From Bin5 sp965208965 (GTDB lineage Bacteria; Chloroflexota; Anaerolineae; Caldilineales; Caldilineaceae), in the NCBI GenBank assembly GCA_965208965.1, contig OZ242384.1, positions 5,084,001 through 5,148,000 of the forward strand: DNA of 64,000 nt, written 5' to 3'. Below are positions 44,723 through 53,908 of the stretch, in pieces. The notes under the pieces were generated by a model. The model worked only from the letters and a program-made list of their open reading frames with translations. It made no database searches and was not told the origin of the DNA. Numbering within the stretch: position 1 is the stretch's first letter; each line of letters starts with the position of its first letter. The translations under genes and the position numbers were made by a program.

Positions 44723-45544
44723 GTGTTTCCGTCACTGCCTTTGGGACCGCTATCACTGCCTACGGCACAGATCCTGGCAATCGTTGCTGCCTGGTTCGGA
44801 CTGTCGGTCATGGCGCGGGTTGGCAGACGTCTGCAGCTGAACCCGGACATGATTTGGAATGTGGGCACGATTGCCCTTGCTGCGGGGGTCATTGTAGCCC
44901 GGCTGTCGCATGCAGTCCAGTTCTGGGACGTCTATCGCGCCGAGCCGCTGCTCTTGGTGAGCATCCGTCCCGGGGGACTGATGCTGTGGCCGGGAGCGGC
45001 AGGCGCGCTGATTGCAGCCTACTTGTACTTGATTCGAATGGAAGTTGATCCAAGACCGGTCGGAGTGGCTGCCGTGTTCGGGCTGATAGGGGGCGGCGTA
45101 GTGTTGGAGATCTCGAACTTTCTGACGGGCGCGGTAGTAGGGACGACCGGGGTGCCGCCGGACGCGTTGTCCTGGGTTCCAGGTTGGGTGGTTAGTTCGT
45201 ATGATGCTTTTCAGTCTCAGCCGGCGGCGGCACGTCATCCCGTCGCACTCTACCGGGCGACGGGGATGATGTTGATAGTCGGAGGCTTCCTGTTTTGGGG
45301 CAGTTGGGCCAGACCGGGGCGGATTGCCGGCCAGGCTGTACTGGCGTTGGCCTTACTGCGGCTTTTCGCCGATGGTTTTGCAGCGGATGCGCGTCTGCTG
45401 GGACCGCTGCGACTGTCCCAGTTGGTGGCCTTGATTGCCGCTGTAGGGCTGGCATTCTTGCTGGCGCAAAGCGCAGACAGAGACCGCGGCTTCCAACCGG
45501 CAGGGGGGCAGAAAGAGGCTGGCGCTGGTTCGATGGGAGGGTAG
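44723..45544 (+). CDS. Prolipoprotein diacylglyceryl transferase-like membrane protein, degenerate
   Basis: A 273-residue protein with about seven TM helices. Its order of motifs follows Lgt: an ARLSHAVQFWDVYRAEPLLL segment, GGLMLWPGAAGA where Lgt has GGLxxHGG, EISNFLTGAVVG where Lgt has RIGNFxNxExxG, and RHPVALYRA where Lgt has RxPxxLYEA. The active-site His and the Arg of the GNF motif are missing, so classic Lgt activity is doubtful. The C-terminal part retains LLRLFADGF. It may be an inactive paralogue or act on another substrate. It is divergent from lepA and monocistronic. Confidence 0.65.
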   Translation: MFPSLPLGPLSLPTAQILAIVAAWFGLSVMARVGRRLQLNPDMIWNVGTIALAAGVIVARLSHAVQFWDVYRAEPLLLVSIRPGGLMLWPGAAGALIAAYLYLIRMEVDPRPVGVAAVFGLIGGGVVLEISNFLTGAVVGTTGVPPDALSWVPGWVVSSYDAFQSQPAAARHPVALYRATGMMLIVGGFLFWGSWARPGRIAGQAVLALALLRLFADGFAADARLLGPLRLSQLVALIAAVGLAFLLAQSADRDRGFQPAGGQKEAGAGSMGG

Positions 45545-45547
45545 ATG

Positions 45548-45581
45548 CTGCCGGCAGCTGTCCGGCGGCCCGGCAGATTTT
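45548..45581 (+). terminator. Hairpin after the Lgt-like gene
   Basis: CTGCCGG (45548-45554) pairs with CCGGCAG (45570-45576) and is followed by ATTTT. It is four bases after the stop codon, between convergent genes. Confidence 0.4.
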
Positions 45582-45619
45582 CCGACAGGTCGACTGAAGT
45601 AGGAAGCAGGAACTCGGGC

Positions 45620-46276
45620 TTACAGAGTAGCCGGCCGTTTCGGATACTGCTGGATTACGAGCAGGATGCCGGTTTCAATCGATATTTGTGCCGGTGAGGA
45701 AGCCAGCGTGTTGCTCACCCCGCGCGTGCTGCCAAGGTGCAAGGTTGCGTTCTCAAGCGGATACTGGAGGCCCCGGTAGGTTATGCCGGTTGCCACTTCA
45801 CTGAGGGCGACCGCGCTGACGTAGCCGCCGACCGGCCCCGTCAGAGTCAGCAGTTGGGGCCCCCGCAGCACACGCGCCAACTGGTCTCCTTCGGCGACGG
45901 CGAGCGGGACAGCTTCGTCCTGTCTGGCCAGTATCAGGAGATTGGCAACGGTCTGATCCAACCGCCCCCCGAGAGCGCCGATCAGCAGGACCTCCTTGGC
46001 CCCATCTTTGACGGCGCGTGCGATCGCCAGCTCCAGATCGGTGGCATCTTTAGCGGCCGGGTGTCTCTCCAGCGCGGCGCCCTCTTCCTGCAGCCTGGCG
46101 AGAAGGACATCGTCGATACTGTCCATGTCACCTACGATCACGTTGGGCGACAGTCCAAGGACTTCCATGTGGCGCGCGCCGCCGTCAGCGGCGATACGAT
46201 AGTCATCGTCGCGCAGCCAGCGGGTCACTGCGTCATAGTCGGCAATATCCCCATTGACAAAAACTACAGCCCGCAC
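45620..46276 (-). CDS. thiN: Thiamine pyrophosphokinase
   Basis: Converts thiamine plus ATP to thiamine diphosphate. The 218-residue protein has the ADGGARHMEVLGLSPNVIVGDMDSI block with metal-binding Asp residues, KDATDLELAI and GGRLDQTVANL, then a C-terminal beta-sandwich with EVATGITYRGLQYPLEN. It is the last gene of a four-gene minus-strand operon. Confidence 0.93.
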   Translation of the reverse strand: MRAVVFVNGDIADYDAVTRWLRDDDYRIAADGGARHMEVLGLSPNVIVGDMDSIDDVLLARLQEEGAALERHPAAKDATDLELAIARAVKDGAKEVLLIGALGGRLDQTVANLLILARQDEAVPLAVAEGDQLARVLRGPQLLTLTGPVGGYVSAVALSEVATGITYRGLQYPLENATLHLGSTRGVSNTLASSPAQISIETGILLVIQQYPKRPATL

Positions 46277-46291
46277 TTCTCCTCCGCCTTT

Positions 46292-46873
46292 CTAAAGGAA
46301 GGCCTGCCAGGCAAAAATCGTCAGCATCATCAGACTGATAGTGAACTCCACGACCATCGCCATCATGAATCCGCCCACATAGCCCTTAACCGCTCGCGTC
46401 GCAGCGGCCCTGTTTTCCTGGACATTCGACGCGCCCGAAACCTCCGTCCCGAATATGCGTCCGGCATCATTCCCGGAAGCAACTTGAGCGCGGCGGTACT
46501 CCATCAGCCACAAGGCTGAAACAGAGCCGATCGCGGCTCCAATGAAAGTGCCGACGACAGGAACGCTGGAGAGCAGGATCGCTCCAACCAGTCCCCCTAG
46601 AATCGAGACACCAATCGAACGCCAGCCGGCGCCGGACCTCTTGCTGCCTAGAAAGCTCAGACCAAGATCTGCGCCCCAGGCGACAATGGTGAGAACAGCC
46701 AGGACAAACAGAGTCGGCCAGCCGATGCGGGCAAAGTCATCGGCCCAAGCCCAGACAAACGCCCCCAGCCATATCAGCAGCGGCCCTGGCAGTACGGGGA
46801 CCAGTGCGCCGACGATGCCCAGAAAGATGAGCAGGTAGCCGATTACGAAGAAAATGGGGGTAAGATCAAACAC
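46292..46873 (-). CDS. DUF456 family membrane protein
   Basis: A 193-residue membrane protein matching DUF456: the LVPVLPGPLLIWLGAFVWAW segment, GLSFLGSKRSGAGWRSI and a glycine-rich GGLVGAILLSSVPVVGTFIGAAIGS block. Five hydrophobic helices are visible. The family has no established function. It lies between the epimerase (6 bases) and thiN (15 bases) genes. Confidence 0.8.
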   Translation of the reverse strand: MFDLTPIFFVIGYLLIFLGIVGALVPVLPGPLLIWLGAFVWAWADDFARIGWPTLFVLAVLTIVAWGADLGLSFLGSKRSGAGWRSIGVSILGGLVGAILLSSVPVVGTFIGAAIGSVSALWLMEYRRAQVASGNDAGRIFGTEVSGASNVQENRAAATRAVKGYVGGFMMAMVVEFTISLMMLTIFAWQAFL

Positions 46874-46879
46874 GAAATT

Positions 46880-47635
46880 CTACTCCTCAAGGAGAACAAC
46901 GCCGTTCCGTACATGAAGTGGCAAGACCGTAGCATTCGCAAAGAGGGACGGCACTTCCAAGACCAGGTCTTCGTACAGAGCCGGCGGCGCCCCGATATCG
47001 GCGAGGAAGAGTTGACCGCATACCGCCAGGGCGTTGGGCTGCAGAAGCCCGCGCATCGGGAGGGCCAGCGTCATGGTCGCCGTTGCCGAGACATGAGGGC
47101 GGTACAGATGTCCGCCGCCGGCATCGAGTCCGCTCGGGGCGTCCAGGCTCAAGATAGGGGCCACGCTACTGTTTGCCAGCTGAATCAGGTCCGCGGTCCG
47201 TCCGTGGGGATTGCCCTCCAACCCATGGCCGATCAGGGCGTCAATCACCATGTCGGCGGGCGGCAGCTCCCATCCCTCCTCGGCCCAGGCCAGGGGCGCG
47301 TCCATCTTCTGAAGAATCGAGAGCTGATCTCTCATTGCGCCAGGCGGCAGGTCTCCCGGTGGGTGGGTGAGCACGATTTGCACCCACGCACCCCAGTTGA
47401 GAAGGTGACGGGCGGCGGCCAGCCCGCCGGCGCCGCTGCTGCCGCGGCCGGCCAGCACCACCACGGGTCGATCCAGAAGTACGTCTTCCTCGTCTTCATT
47501 TGAGAGAAGCTGTCGGGCCAGGAAGGCGAGGTTGAGGCCGGCGATTTCCGTCGTTTGGAGCAGTTGGATGCCGTATTTGTCGACCATCAGCCGGTATAGT
47601 TCCCGCATCTGGTCGGAGGTCAGCGCTGGGAGCAT
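46880..47635 (-). CDS. nnrE: NAD(P)H-hydrate epimerase (YjeF N-terminal domain)
   Basis: Epimerises damaged R-NAD(P)HX to the S form for repair. The 251-residue protein has the N-terminal helix LTSDQMRELYRLMVDKYG, the phosphate loop LAGRGSSGAGGLAAARHL and the DALIGHGLEG and LSLDAPSGLDAG blocks. In the loop the usual NNGGD is replaced by SSGAG, so metal binding is probably changed. There is no fused ADP-dependent dehydratase. ATG 47635 is preferred; a GTG at 47647 overlaps the upstream stop. Start uncertain. Confidence 0.85.
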   Translation of the reverse strand: MLPALTSDQMRELYRLMVDKYGIQLLQTTEIAGLNLAFLARQLLSNEDEEDVLLDRPVVVLAGRGSSGAGGLAAARHLLNWGAWVQIVLTHPPGDLPPGAMRDQLSILQKMDAPLAWAEEGWELPPADMVIDALIGHGLEGNPHGRTADLIQLANSSVAPILSLDAPSGLDAGGGHLYRPHVSATATMTLALPMRGLLQPNALAVCGQLFLADIGAPPALYEDLVLEVPSLFANATVLPLHVRNGVVLLEE

Positions 47636-47643
47636 CAAGACTG

Positions 47644-48723
47644 TCACTCCGGCAAGTGCGGCGGCGCCAGCAAGAAGCTGAGAAGCCAGCAGGCGACAGT
47701 AGGTATGACGATCGTACTGGTCCACATGTGAACCGACCAGGTTGACCCCACCGACGGAATGAGGACGGCGTAATAGCCGCCGTAAAGCAACAGAGGAAAG
47801 GCGGGGGCCAGCCAACGCACGCTGTCGCGGTTCTCGGAAGGCCGCGCTCGCCAGGCCAGGTAGTCCAGGGCAACAGCGGGGACGGCCATGCCGAGTGCGA
47901 GCCAGATCATGAGCGGCCTCTCGTAGTCCACAATTGTGGCGCCAAGGATAGAGAGCCAGAGAACGGAAGAAACTGCTCCAAGAGGCAGTCGCCAGCGGCG
48001 CAGGGTCAACAGAAGCGGTCCTGTCAGTACAGCAGCGGTGATCGTTGCCCCGACCATGCCGGCCACTTTACCTACGTCGTCGCGGAAGTAGCCGCTGCCT
48101 GTCCCAGGAGTTCCGAGAAGGACTGTTACGGGAAAGAAGAACATCATGAAGAATGTAAGGGCTGCCAGAAACGTACCTAATGAAGCAACGGCAGGCCCCA
48201 ATTCGCGCCAGTTGCCGCTTGCGTCTCGCCGGTTCCAGGCGGCTCTCAGAGGGCCGGTAATGGTCAGGCCAATGCCGAGCCCCAACAGGATGTGGGTCGG
48301 GCTGAAGAGAGCTTCAGCGCCTCCCTCGATGCCAAAGAGAATATGCCAAACCATGTCGCCGACGCCCCCGGCGGCAAAGACGAACAGGCCGACGCCCGTA
48401 AGTCGATAACCGTCCGGGATGGAAAGAGACAGCGGATACCCCCGTGTCCGGTTGACCAGTACTGCAGTCCCGAACGCGATCGCCACGAGCAGATAACCGC
48501 TGTAAAAGAAGGCATGCCAGGGTGAGAAAAATGACTCGTCGACGCGCCCGTGGTTGTGCGCCCAGCCGTCCAGGTACAGACCGGCAACAAAGATTACGCA
48601 CAACAGGTTGATCAGCCAGTCATAATGCAACCCGGCAACGCGCTTCGTTTGGTGTCTACTCCCTTGCGGCCCGGTCGCGACGGTAACGACGGAATCTGAC
48701 AGGACTGTTTCACTCATCATCAA
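47644..48723 (-). CDS. Conserved membrane protein, function unknown
   Basis: A 359-residue protein with about nine TM helices. Recognisable polar spots within helices are LYLDGWAHNHGRVDESFFSPWHAFFYSGY, an SPTHILLGLG segment and a DMVWHILFGIEGG loop: many histidines lie in or near the membrane, which suggests metal or haem contact. I do not recognise a named family. The start has three ATG codons in a row. Its stop overlaps the epimerase region by a few bases, and it opens the operon with nnrE, DUF456 and thiN. Confidence 0.55.
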   Translation of the reverse strand: MMMSETVLSDSVVTVATGPQGSRHQTKRVAGLHYDWLINLLCVIFVAGLYLDGWAHNHGRVDESFFSPWHAFFYSGYLLVAIAFGTAVLVNRTRGYPLSLSIPDGYRLTGVGLFVFAAGGVGDMVWHILFGIEGGAEALFSPTHILLGLGIGLTITGPLRAAWNRRDASGNWRELGPAVASLGTFLAALTFFMMFFFPVTVLLGTPGTGSGYFRDDVGKVAGMVGATITAAVLTGPLLLTLRRWRLPLGAVSSVLWLSILGATIVDYERPLMIWLALGMAVPAVALDYLAWRARPSENRDSVRWLAPAFPLLLYGGYYAVLIPSVGSTWSVHMWTSTIVIPTVACWLLSFLLAPPHLPE

Positions 48724-49057
48724 CGTTCCACTGAACTATACGCCTACCTGACGATCTGGTTTCAGTGTAACCGAACTGCACAGCCGGTCAAAGCAGTCCC
48801 TGATTCTCGCAGTCCTAAAGAGATAGACCCCTTACCGCAACCAGACCGAAGTCTTCCCGGAGGGCACATTCATTCGCAGGATGCGCTGCGGACCGCGGCG
48901 CAAGCGGCGCGGCGCTGGCCAGGAAGTTACAGATGCAGTTTGACCTGTTTTTTTGCGGCTCGTTTGGTGGATCCTTCGCGCTGGTGGTATTCTACGCGAC
49001 AAAGCCTTTTTCGACCTGCACATCCGGTGGGAACCGCCTCCTTAAGAGGAAGCGCAC
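48724..49057. other. Intergenic region, 334 bases
   Basis: Divergent spacer between the membrane-protein operon and nadC. No gene seen. A TATAGT box on the minus strand near 48735-48745 and a TATTCT box on the plus strand near 48990 are weak promoter hints without clear -35 boxes. Confidence 0.4.
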
Positions 49058-49990
49058 GTGAGCGATTTCATGGAACAAGCCAGGCCGGCGGTTCTTCTGG
49101 CACTGGAGGAAGATATCGGCAGGGGAGACGTGACTACACTGGCAACGATCCCGGTAGAGACGCGGGCCAGAGGACGATTCCTGGCAAAGAGTTCAGGGAT
49201 CATCGCTGGTCTGGAAGTCGTGTCATTGACCTATGGACTGCTTGCTGACAGGCATTCGCCGGTAGGCAAGGCGAGGCCGCTATGGGAGAATGGAGAGGAC
49301 AGAAACCGTTCGACAGCGTCGAGAGAGGGCGCTTGTCAGCCGGTTCAATATTGCCCCTCAGTGAGAGATGGGGCGCGAGTTGAAGCGGGTACTGTAATTG
49401 CCAGTGCCTCCGGCCCCGCACAGATCCTGCTGACAGCCGAAAGGGTGGCACTGAACTTTGTGCAGCGCATGTCGGGCATTGCGACATTGACCCGAAAATA
49501 CGTTGAGGCGGCCCGGGGCACGAAGGCAGTCATCCTCGACACGCGCAAGACCGTGCCGGGACTGCGTCTGTTCGACAAGAGGGCGGTAACCCTGGGAGGG
49601 GGGATGAATCACCGCTTTGGACTCTTCGACATGGCGCTTGTCAAGGACAATCACATCGCCGCGGCCGGGGGCATTTCGCCGGCTGTGCAGGGAATCCGGG
49701 GACGGTACGAGGGAATGGAGATCGAGGTCGAAGTAGCGGATCTGACACAGTTGGAAGAGGCTCTCGCGCTTGATGTAGACCGAATACTTCTCGACAACAT
49801 GGACGCCGAACAGATCAGACAGGCTGTTTCCATCACCGCCGGTCGGACGCCTCTTGAAGCCTCCGGCGGCGTAAGCCTGGAGAACGTCGCGGCGATTGCC
49901 GCTACAGGTGTAGACTATATTTCTGTCGGTGCGCTCACCCATTCGGTTCCGGCGCTCGACATCAGTTTCGACTTGGAGATGGCGGTTTAA
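49058..49990 (+). CDS. nadC: Nicotinate-nucleotide diphosphorylase (carboxylating)
   Basis: Turns quinolinate plus PRPP into nicotinate mononucleotide. The 310-residue protein starts at GTG 49058, after an AAGAGGAAG ribosome site. Conserved blocks are EDIGRGDVTT, ERVALNFVQRMSGIAT, DTRKTVPGLR, GGGMNHRFGLFDMALVKDNHI and EASGGVSLENV. About 26 residues (near residues 68-93) are inserted in the N-terminal domain between the helix before and the strand VQYCPSVRDGARV; they are polar and probably surface-exposed. It opens the nadC-nadA-nadB operon. Confidence 0.95.
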   Translation: MSDFMEQARPAVLLALEEDIGRGDVTTLATIPVETRARGRFLAKSSGIIAGLEVVSLTYGLLADRHSPVGKARPLWENGEDRNRSTASREGACQPVQYCPSVRDGARVEAGTVIASASGPAQILLTAERVALNFVQRMSGIATLTRKYVEAARGTKAVILDTRKTVPGLRLFDKRAVTLGGGMNHRFGLFDMALVKDNHIAAAGGISPAVQGIRGRYEGMEIEVEVADLTQLEEALALDVDRILLDNMDAEQIRQAVSITAGRTPLEASGGVSLENVAAIAATGVDYISVGALTHSVPALDISFDLEMAV

Positions 49991-50053
49991 CGCTCTCCAA
50001 ATGAAGAGTGCGGCTGGACGCCGACCGCGAATCCTAAAAGCGAGGTAGCACCA

Positions 50054-51217
50054 ATGACGACTGCAACACTGGCAGCCCCAATGGCGGAAATCACCGATGC
50101 CAGGTTGATGTACGAAGCGCTTGCACGCAAGCTCCACAACGTGACCCTTGACGTAGAGTTGCGCATCAAGGCCGAAATCGCAGCGCAGATAAACCGACTC
50201 AAGAAGGATCGCAACGCGGTCATCCTTGGGCACAACTACATGGAGGCGGCTCTCTTCCACTCCATCCCGGACTTTGTCGGCGACTCCCTCTATCTCAGCC
50301 GGATGGCAGCGCAGACCGATAAGGACGTGATCGTCTTCTGCGGTGTGGAGTTCATGGCTGAGACTGCCAAGATCCTCAGCCCGGACAAGACCGTACTCCT
50401 GCCGGCTGAAAAGGCAGGGTGCTCACTGGCCGCCAGCATATCTGCGGAGGATGTGCGCCGTCTCAAGGAGAAGTTTCCCGGCGTACCGGTGGTGACCTAT
50501 GTTAACACCTATGCCGACGTCAAGGCGGAGACGGACATCTGCTGCACGAGCGGCAACGCGGTCGCGGTGGTCAACTCACTGGACTCGGAACGGGTCATAT
50601 TCCTGCCCGATGAGTACCTGGCCAAGAACGTGGCTGAGGAGACAGGCAAGAAGATAATCTTTCCCACGGCCACCGGGGGCGAAACGAATAACTTCGACCA
50701 AATGGATCCCGTGCCGGTGTCTCTCGAACACCAGCCTCCGTTCCGCCGCGATCAGGAGACCGGCCACCCGATCATTCCCCTGGAATCGGAGGAATTCGAC
50801 CTGATCGGATGGCATGGTCGTTGCGAGGTTCACGACAAGTTCACCGTGGACGACATCCGGCGCGTGCGAGCCGAGTTTCCCGATGCAGTGATCCTCTCCC
50901 ACCCCGAATGCAGCCCGGAGGTTGTCGCAGAATCAGACTTCACCGGCAGCACGTCGGCAATGATTCGCCACGTCGAACAGACCGACGCGCCCCGTTACCT
51001 GCTTCTGACTGAGTGTTCCATGGGGGACAATATCATCGGCGCCAACCCGGACAAGGAGATGTTGCGTCTCTGCTCCGTCCGTTGCCCCCATATGGGCCAG
51101 ATTACGATGGAAGACACTTTGGCCGCGCTGGAAAAGATGCAGTACGAGATCACTGTTCCCGAAGAGATTCTGGCCAGAGCGGCGCGTTCGGTCCAGCGGA
51201 TGGTAGAGATCGGTTAA
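50054..51217 (+). CDS. nadA: Quinolinate synthase
   Basis: The [4Fe-4S] enzyme that condenses iminoaspartate with DHAP to quinolinate. The 387-residue protein shows VILGHNYMEAALFHSIPDFVGDS, FCGVEFMAETAKIL, YVNTYADVKAETDICCTSGNA and HPECSPEV, the last two with cluster cysteines, and further Cys in TECSMGDN and RLCSVRCPHM near the C-terminus. The ATG follows AGCGAGGTAGC. It lies between nadC and nadB. Confidence 0.95.
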   Translation: MTTATLAAPMAEITDARLMYEALARKLHNVTLDVELRIKAEIAAQINRLKKDRNAVILGHNYMEAALFHSIPDFVGDSLYLSRMAAQTDKDVIVFCGVEFMAETAKILSPDKTVLLPAEKAGCSLAASISAEDVRRLKEKFPGVPVVTYVNTYADVKAETDICCTSGNAVAVVNSLDSERVIFLPDEYLAKNVAEETGKKIIFPTATGGETNNFDQMDPVPVSLEHQPPFRRDQETGHPIIPLESEEFDLIGWHGRCEVHDKFTVDDIRRVRAEFPDAVILSHPECSPEVVAESDFTGSTSAMIRHVEQTDAPRYLLLTECSMGDNIIGANPDKEMLRLCSVRCPHMGQITMEDTLAALEKMQYEITVPEEILARAARSVQRMVEIG

Positions 51218-51326
51218 CTGACGACAATTTCCCATTTGCGTGTTCTCTAGCCGGCGAGCCGTGTTCGGAAAGTGAGGACAGAGACGAGTCGCCTGAAATC
51301 GCAGTACGCTCATTCAGTCAGCTCCC

Positions 51327-52970
51327 ATGCCGGATGACCTGCTGCAGTGCGACGTCCTGATCATCGGCTCCGGCATCGCCGGGGCCACTAGCGCGCTGGA
51401 ACTGGCTGACGCCGGCGTTCAGGTGACGCTGGTTACCCGCGGGGAAAAGCCACAAAACTCAAACACATACATAGCCCAGGGCGGGATCATCTACGTTGGC
51501 AAAGGTGATTCGGCTTCCCTGTTGGCGGAGGACCTGCGGCGCGCCGGCGCAGGCCATTGCAGCCCGGCCGCGGTCCGCATCCTGGCTGATGAAGGGCCGG
51601 GCGCCGTGCGGGACATTTTGATGAAGCGCGCGCCGGTCTCCTTCGATCGCGGACCGGATGGTGAGCTGTCGCTGGCCCTGGAAGGAGGGCACAGCTTGCC
51701 CCGTATCACCCACGCAGCGGACGCCACCGGCAGAAGCATCGAGGTGGCCCTGATCCAAGCGCTGGAGAGACACCCAAGGGTTAGGCTGCTGACCGGGCAT
51801 ACCGCGGTGGACCTGCTGACGCCTGACCATCATGGCCGAAACCGCCTGGCAGTCTATGAACGCCGCTCCTGTGTCGGCGCGTATCTCCTGGAACAGGCCA
51901 GCGGGCAAGTGAAACGTGCGCTGGCCAAGTTTACGGTGTTGGCAACCGGTGGGCTGGGCCAGATTTTTCTGCGAACGACCAATCCTCGCGGCGCGCGGGG
52001 TGACGGACTGGCGATGGCCTATCGGGCAGGCGCCCGGGTGATAAACGCCGAGTTCGTCCAGTTCCATCCGACTGCGTTTTATCACCAGGGCCAGGTACAC
52101 TTCCTGGTTTCCGAAGCCGTGCGAGGCGCGGGCGCTCGGCTGGTGCACCGTGATGGTCGGGCATTCATGCAGGATCATGCGCCTGAATGGAAAGATCTGG
52201 CGCCGCGCGACGTTGTCGCCCGCTCCATTCACCGCGAGATGTTGTCCAGAGGCGTGACAAACGTCTTTCTGGACCTCAGATCGTATATCGACAGGGACGA
52301 GATTCTCTCCCACTTCCCAACGATCCGGGAACGTTCGCTGGCCTTCGGCGTGGATATCAACTCCGACCTGGTGCCTGTTGTGCCTGCTGCGCACTATTTC
52401 TGCGGCGGTATCTGGGTAGACGAGTGGGGACGCTCGACCGTGGACAAACTCTATGGTGTCGGAGAGGTCTCATGTACGGGCGTGCACGGAGCCAACCGGC
52501 TGGCCAGCGCATCGTTGTTGGAAGGGCTGGTGTGGGGACGGCGAGCCGCCCGCCACATCTGTTCCCGGCTCAAGAATGGGGGCGATGAACAGCTAGACGG
52601 CCCTGGGGGCAGACGGTTGTCGCTGGACGATGAGCCTGGGCCGGCCCATGATGAATTCCACGACGACGCCGACATTCCGTCATGGAGTTACGCCGAGGAG
52701 GGCGCGGCCGACCCGGCGCTGATCAGCCAGGATATGAGCGCGCTGCAACAGATCATGTGGAACTATGTCGGGCTGGTCCGCACTACGCGCCGGCTGGCGC
52801 GCGCAGTGCGCCAATTGCGGGCTTTGGAGAGCGAGATCGAGAGGTTTTACCGCAGCCAGGCCCTGACCGACGACTTGATTGGGCTGCGCAATGCGGTGCG
52901 GGCGGCAATCATTGTGGCCAACGCGGCCTGGGCCAACCGGCAGAGCGTTGGTTGCCACTACCGCGAGTAG
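51327..52970 (+). CDS. nadB: L-aspartate oxidase
   Basis: FAD enzyme that oxidises aspartate to iminoaspartate, the first step of de novo NAD synthesis. The 547-residue protein has the FAD motif VLIIGSGIAGATSALELADAG, NTYIAQGGI, HPTAFYHQGQVHFLVSEAVRGAGA and HYFCGGIWVDEWGRSTVDKLYGVGEVSCTGVHGANRLASASLLEGLVWG-type blocks. The C-terminal helical domain is full. Some 109 bases separate it from nadA. Confidence 0.95.
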   Translation: MPDDLLQCDVLIIGSGIAGATSALELADAGVQVTLVTRGEKPQNSNTYIAQGGIIYVGKGDSASLLAEDLRRAGAGHCSPAAVRILADEGPGAVRDILMKRAPVSFDRGPDGELSLALEGGHSLPRITHAADATGRSIEVALIQALERHPRVRLLTGHTAVDLLTPDHHGRNRLAVYERRSCVGAYLLEQASGQVKRALAKFTVLATGGLGQIFLRTTNPRGARGDGLAMAYRAGARVINAEFVQFHPTAFYHQGQVHFLVSEAVRGAGARLVHRDGRAFMQDHAPEWKDLAPRDVVARSIHREMLSRGVTNVFLDLRSYIDRDEILSHFPTIRERSLAFGVDINSDLVPVVPAAHYFCGGIWVDEWGRSTVDKLYGVGEVSCTGVHGANRLASASLLEGLVWGRRAARHICSRLKNGGDEQLDGPGGRRLSLDDEPGPAHDEFHDDADIPSWSYAEEGAADPALISQDMSALQQIMWNYVGLVRTTRRLARAVRQLRALESEIERFYRSQALTDDLIGLRNAVRAAIIVANAAWANRQSVGCHYRE

Positions 52971-53040
52971 CTTGCAGTCGCATGGACGCCGGAACTGTGG
53001 AATGTGCGCAAATGTGCTGACCGGGACTCGTCTGGACAGT

Positions 53041-53832
53041 TCAATCTTCCGGCTCTCCGACGGGGACGAAGCCGCTTCCGCCTTCTTCGGGCGCAAACCA
53101 GGCGAGCTGGTCGTGCAGTTCGACGACTTCGCCGAACACGAGTACGGCCGGGGCAGCAATACCGGCCGATTCTATCGCCCGCGGCAGTCCGGCCACCGTG
53201 GAGCGGGCCACCTTTTGATGGATGGTTGTAGCGCTTGCAATTGCGGCAGCCGGGGATGCCGGATCGCGACCATGGTCGACCAGGGCGTCACAGATTCTGG
53301 CGGCGGAACGGACCCCCATCAGAACTACCAGGGTGGGCGTGTTCGCCATCGCTGTCCAGTCGGCGCTTGACCCTTCTTTGTTCGGGTCTTCGAAACCGGC
53401 TACAACTGCAAAAGAGCCCGCCTTACCGCGATGCGTGACGGGAATGCCGGCGTAGGCGGGCGCGGCGACGGCCGCGCTGATGCCGGGCACGACTTCAAAG
53501 GGCAGCCCCGCGGCGGCAAGCGCCGAGCACTCCTCGCCCCCCCGTCCAAAGACAAAGCCATCGCCGCCTTTCAAACGCACAACCTGAAGTCCTGCCTTCA
53601 CCCGATCGACGAGCAGAGCGTTGATATCTTCCTGCTGCATCGTCCGGGGACCAAAGCCCTGCTTGCCGACATATATTCGCTCGGCCCGGGGGCCGACTTC
53701 ATCCAAGAGTTCCCGGGCGATGAGCCGGTCATGGATTACGACATCGGCGGCGCGCAGAAGAGCAAGGCCGCGTACGCTGATCAGGTCGGCGCGCCCGGGC
53801 CCGGCGCCGACCAGGTAAGCTTTGCCCTTCAT
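53041..53832 (-). CDS. cobA: Uroporphyrinogen-III C-methyltransferase
   Basis: SUMT adds two methyl groups to uroporphyrinogen III to give precorrin-2, for sirohaem and cobalamin. The 263-residue protein has the start block AYLVGAGPGRADLISVRG, then VVIHDRLI, RLKGGDGFVFGRGGEE and VPGISAAVAAPAYAGIPVTHR. It follows the Met8-like gene by 76 bases on the same strand. Together they suffice to make sirohydrochlorin. Confidence 0.95.
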   Translation of the reverse strand: MKGKAYLVGAGPGRADLISVRGLALLRAADVVIHDRLIARELLDEVGPRAERIYVGKQGFGPRTMQQEDINALLVDRVKAGLQVVRLKGGDGFVFGRGGEECSALAAAGLPFEVVPGISAAVAAPAYAGIPVTHRGKAGSFAVVAGFEDPNKEGSSADWTAMANTPTLVVLMGVRSAARICDALVDHGRDPASPAAAIASATTIHQKVARSTVAGLPRAIESAGIAAPAVLVFGEVVELHDQLAWFAPEEGGSGFVPVGEPED

Positions 53833-53908
53833 GTTCTGCAGCCCTTCCCAATGGGATAGTACTCGGAGAGACGATTCCGTTCCACAAGCGGCGCGGCATT
53901 CAAAGTTC

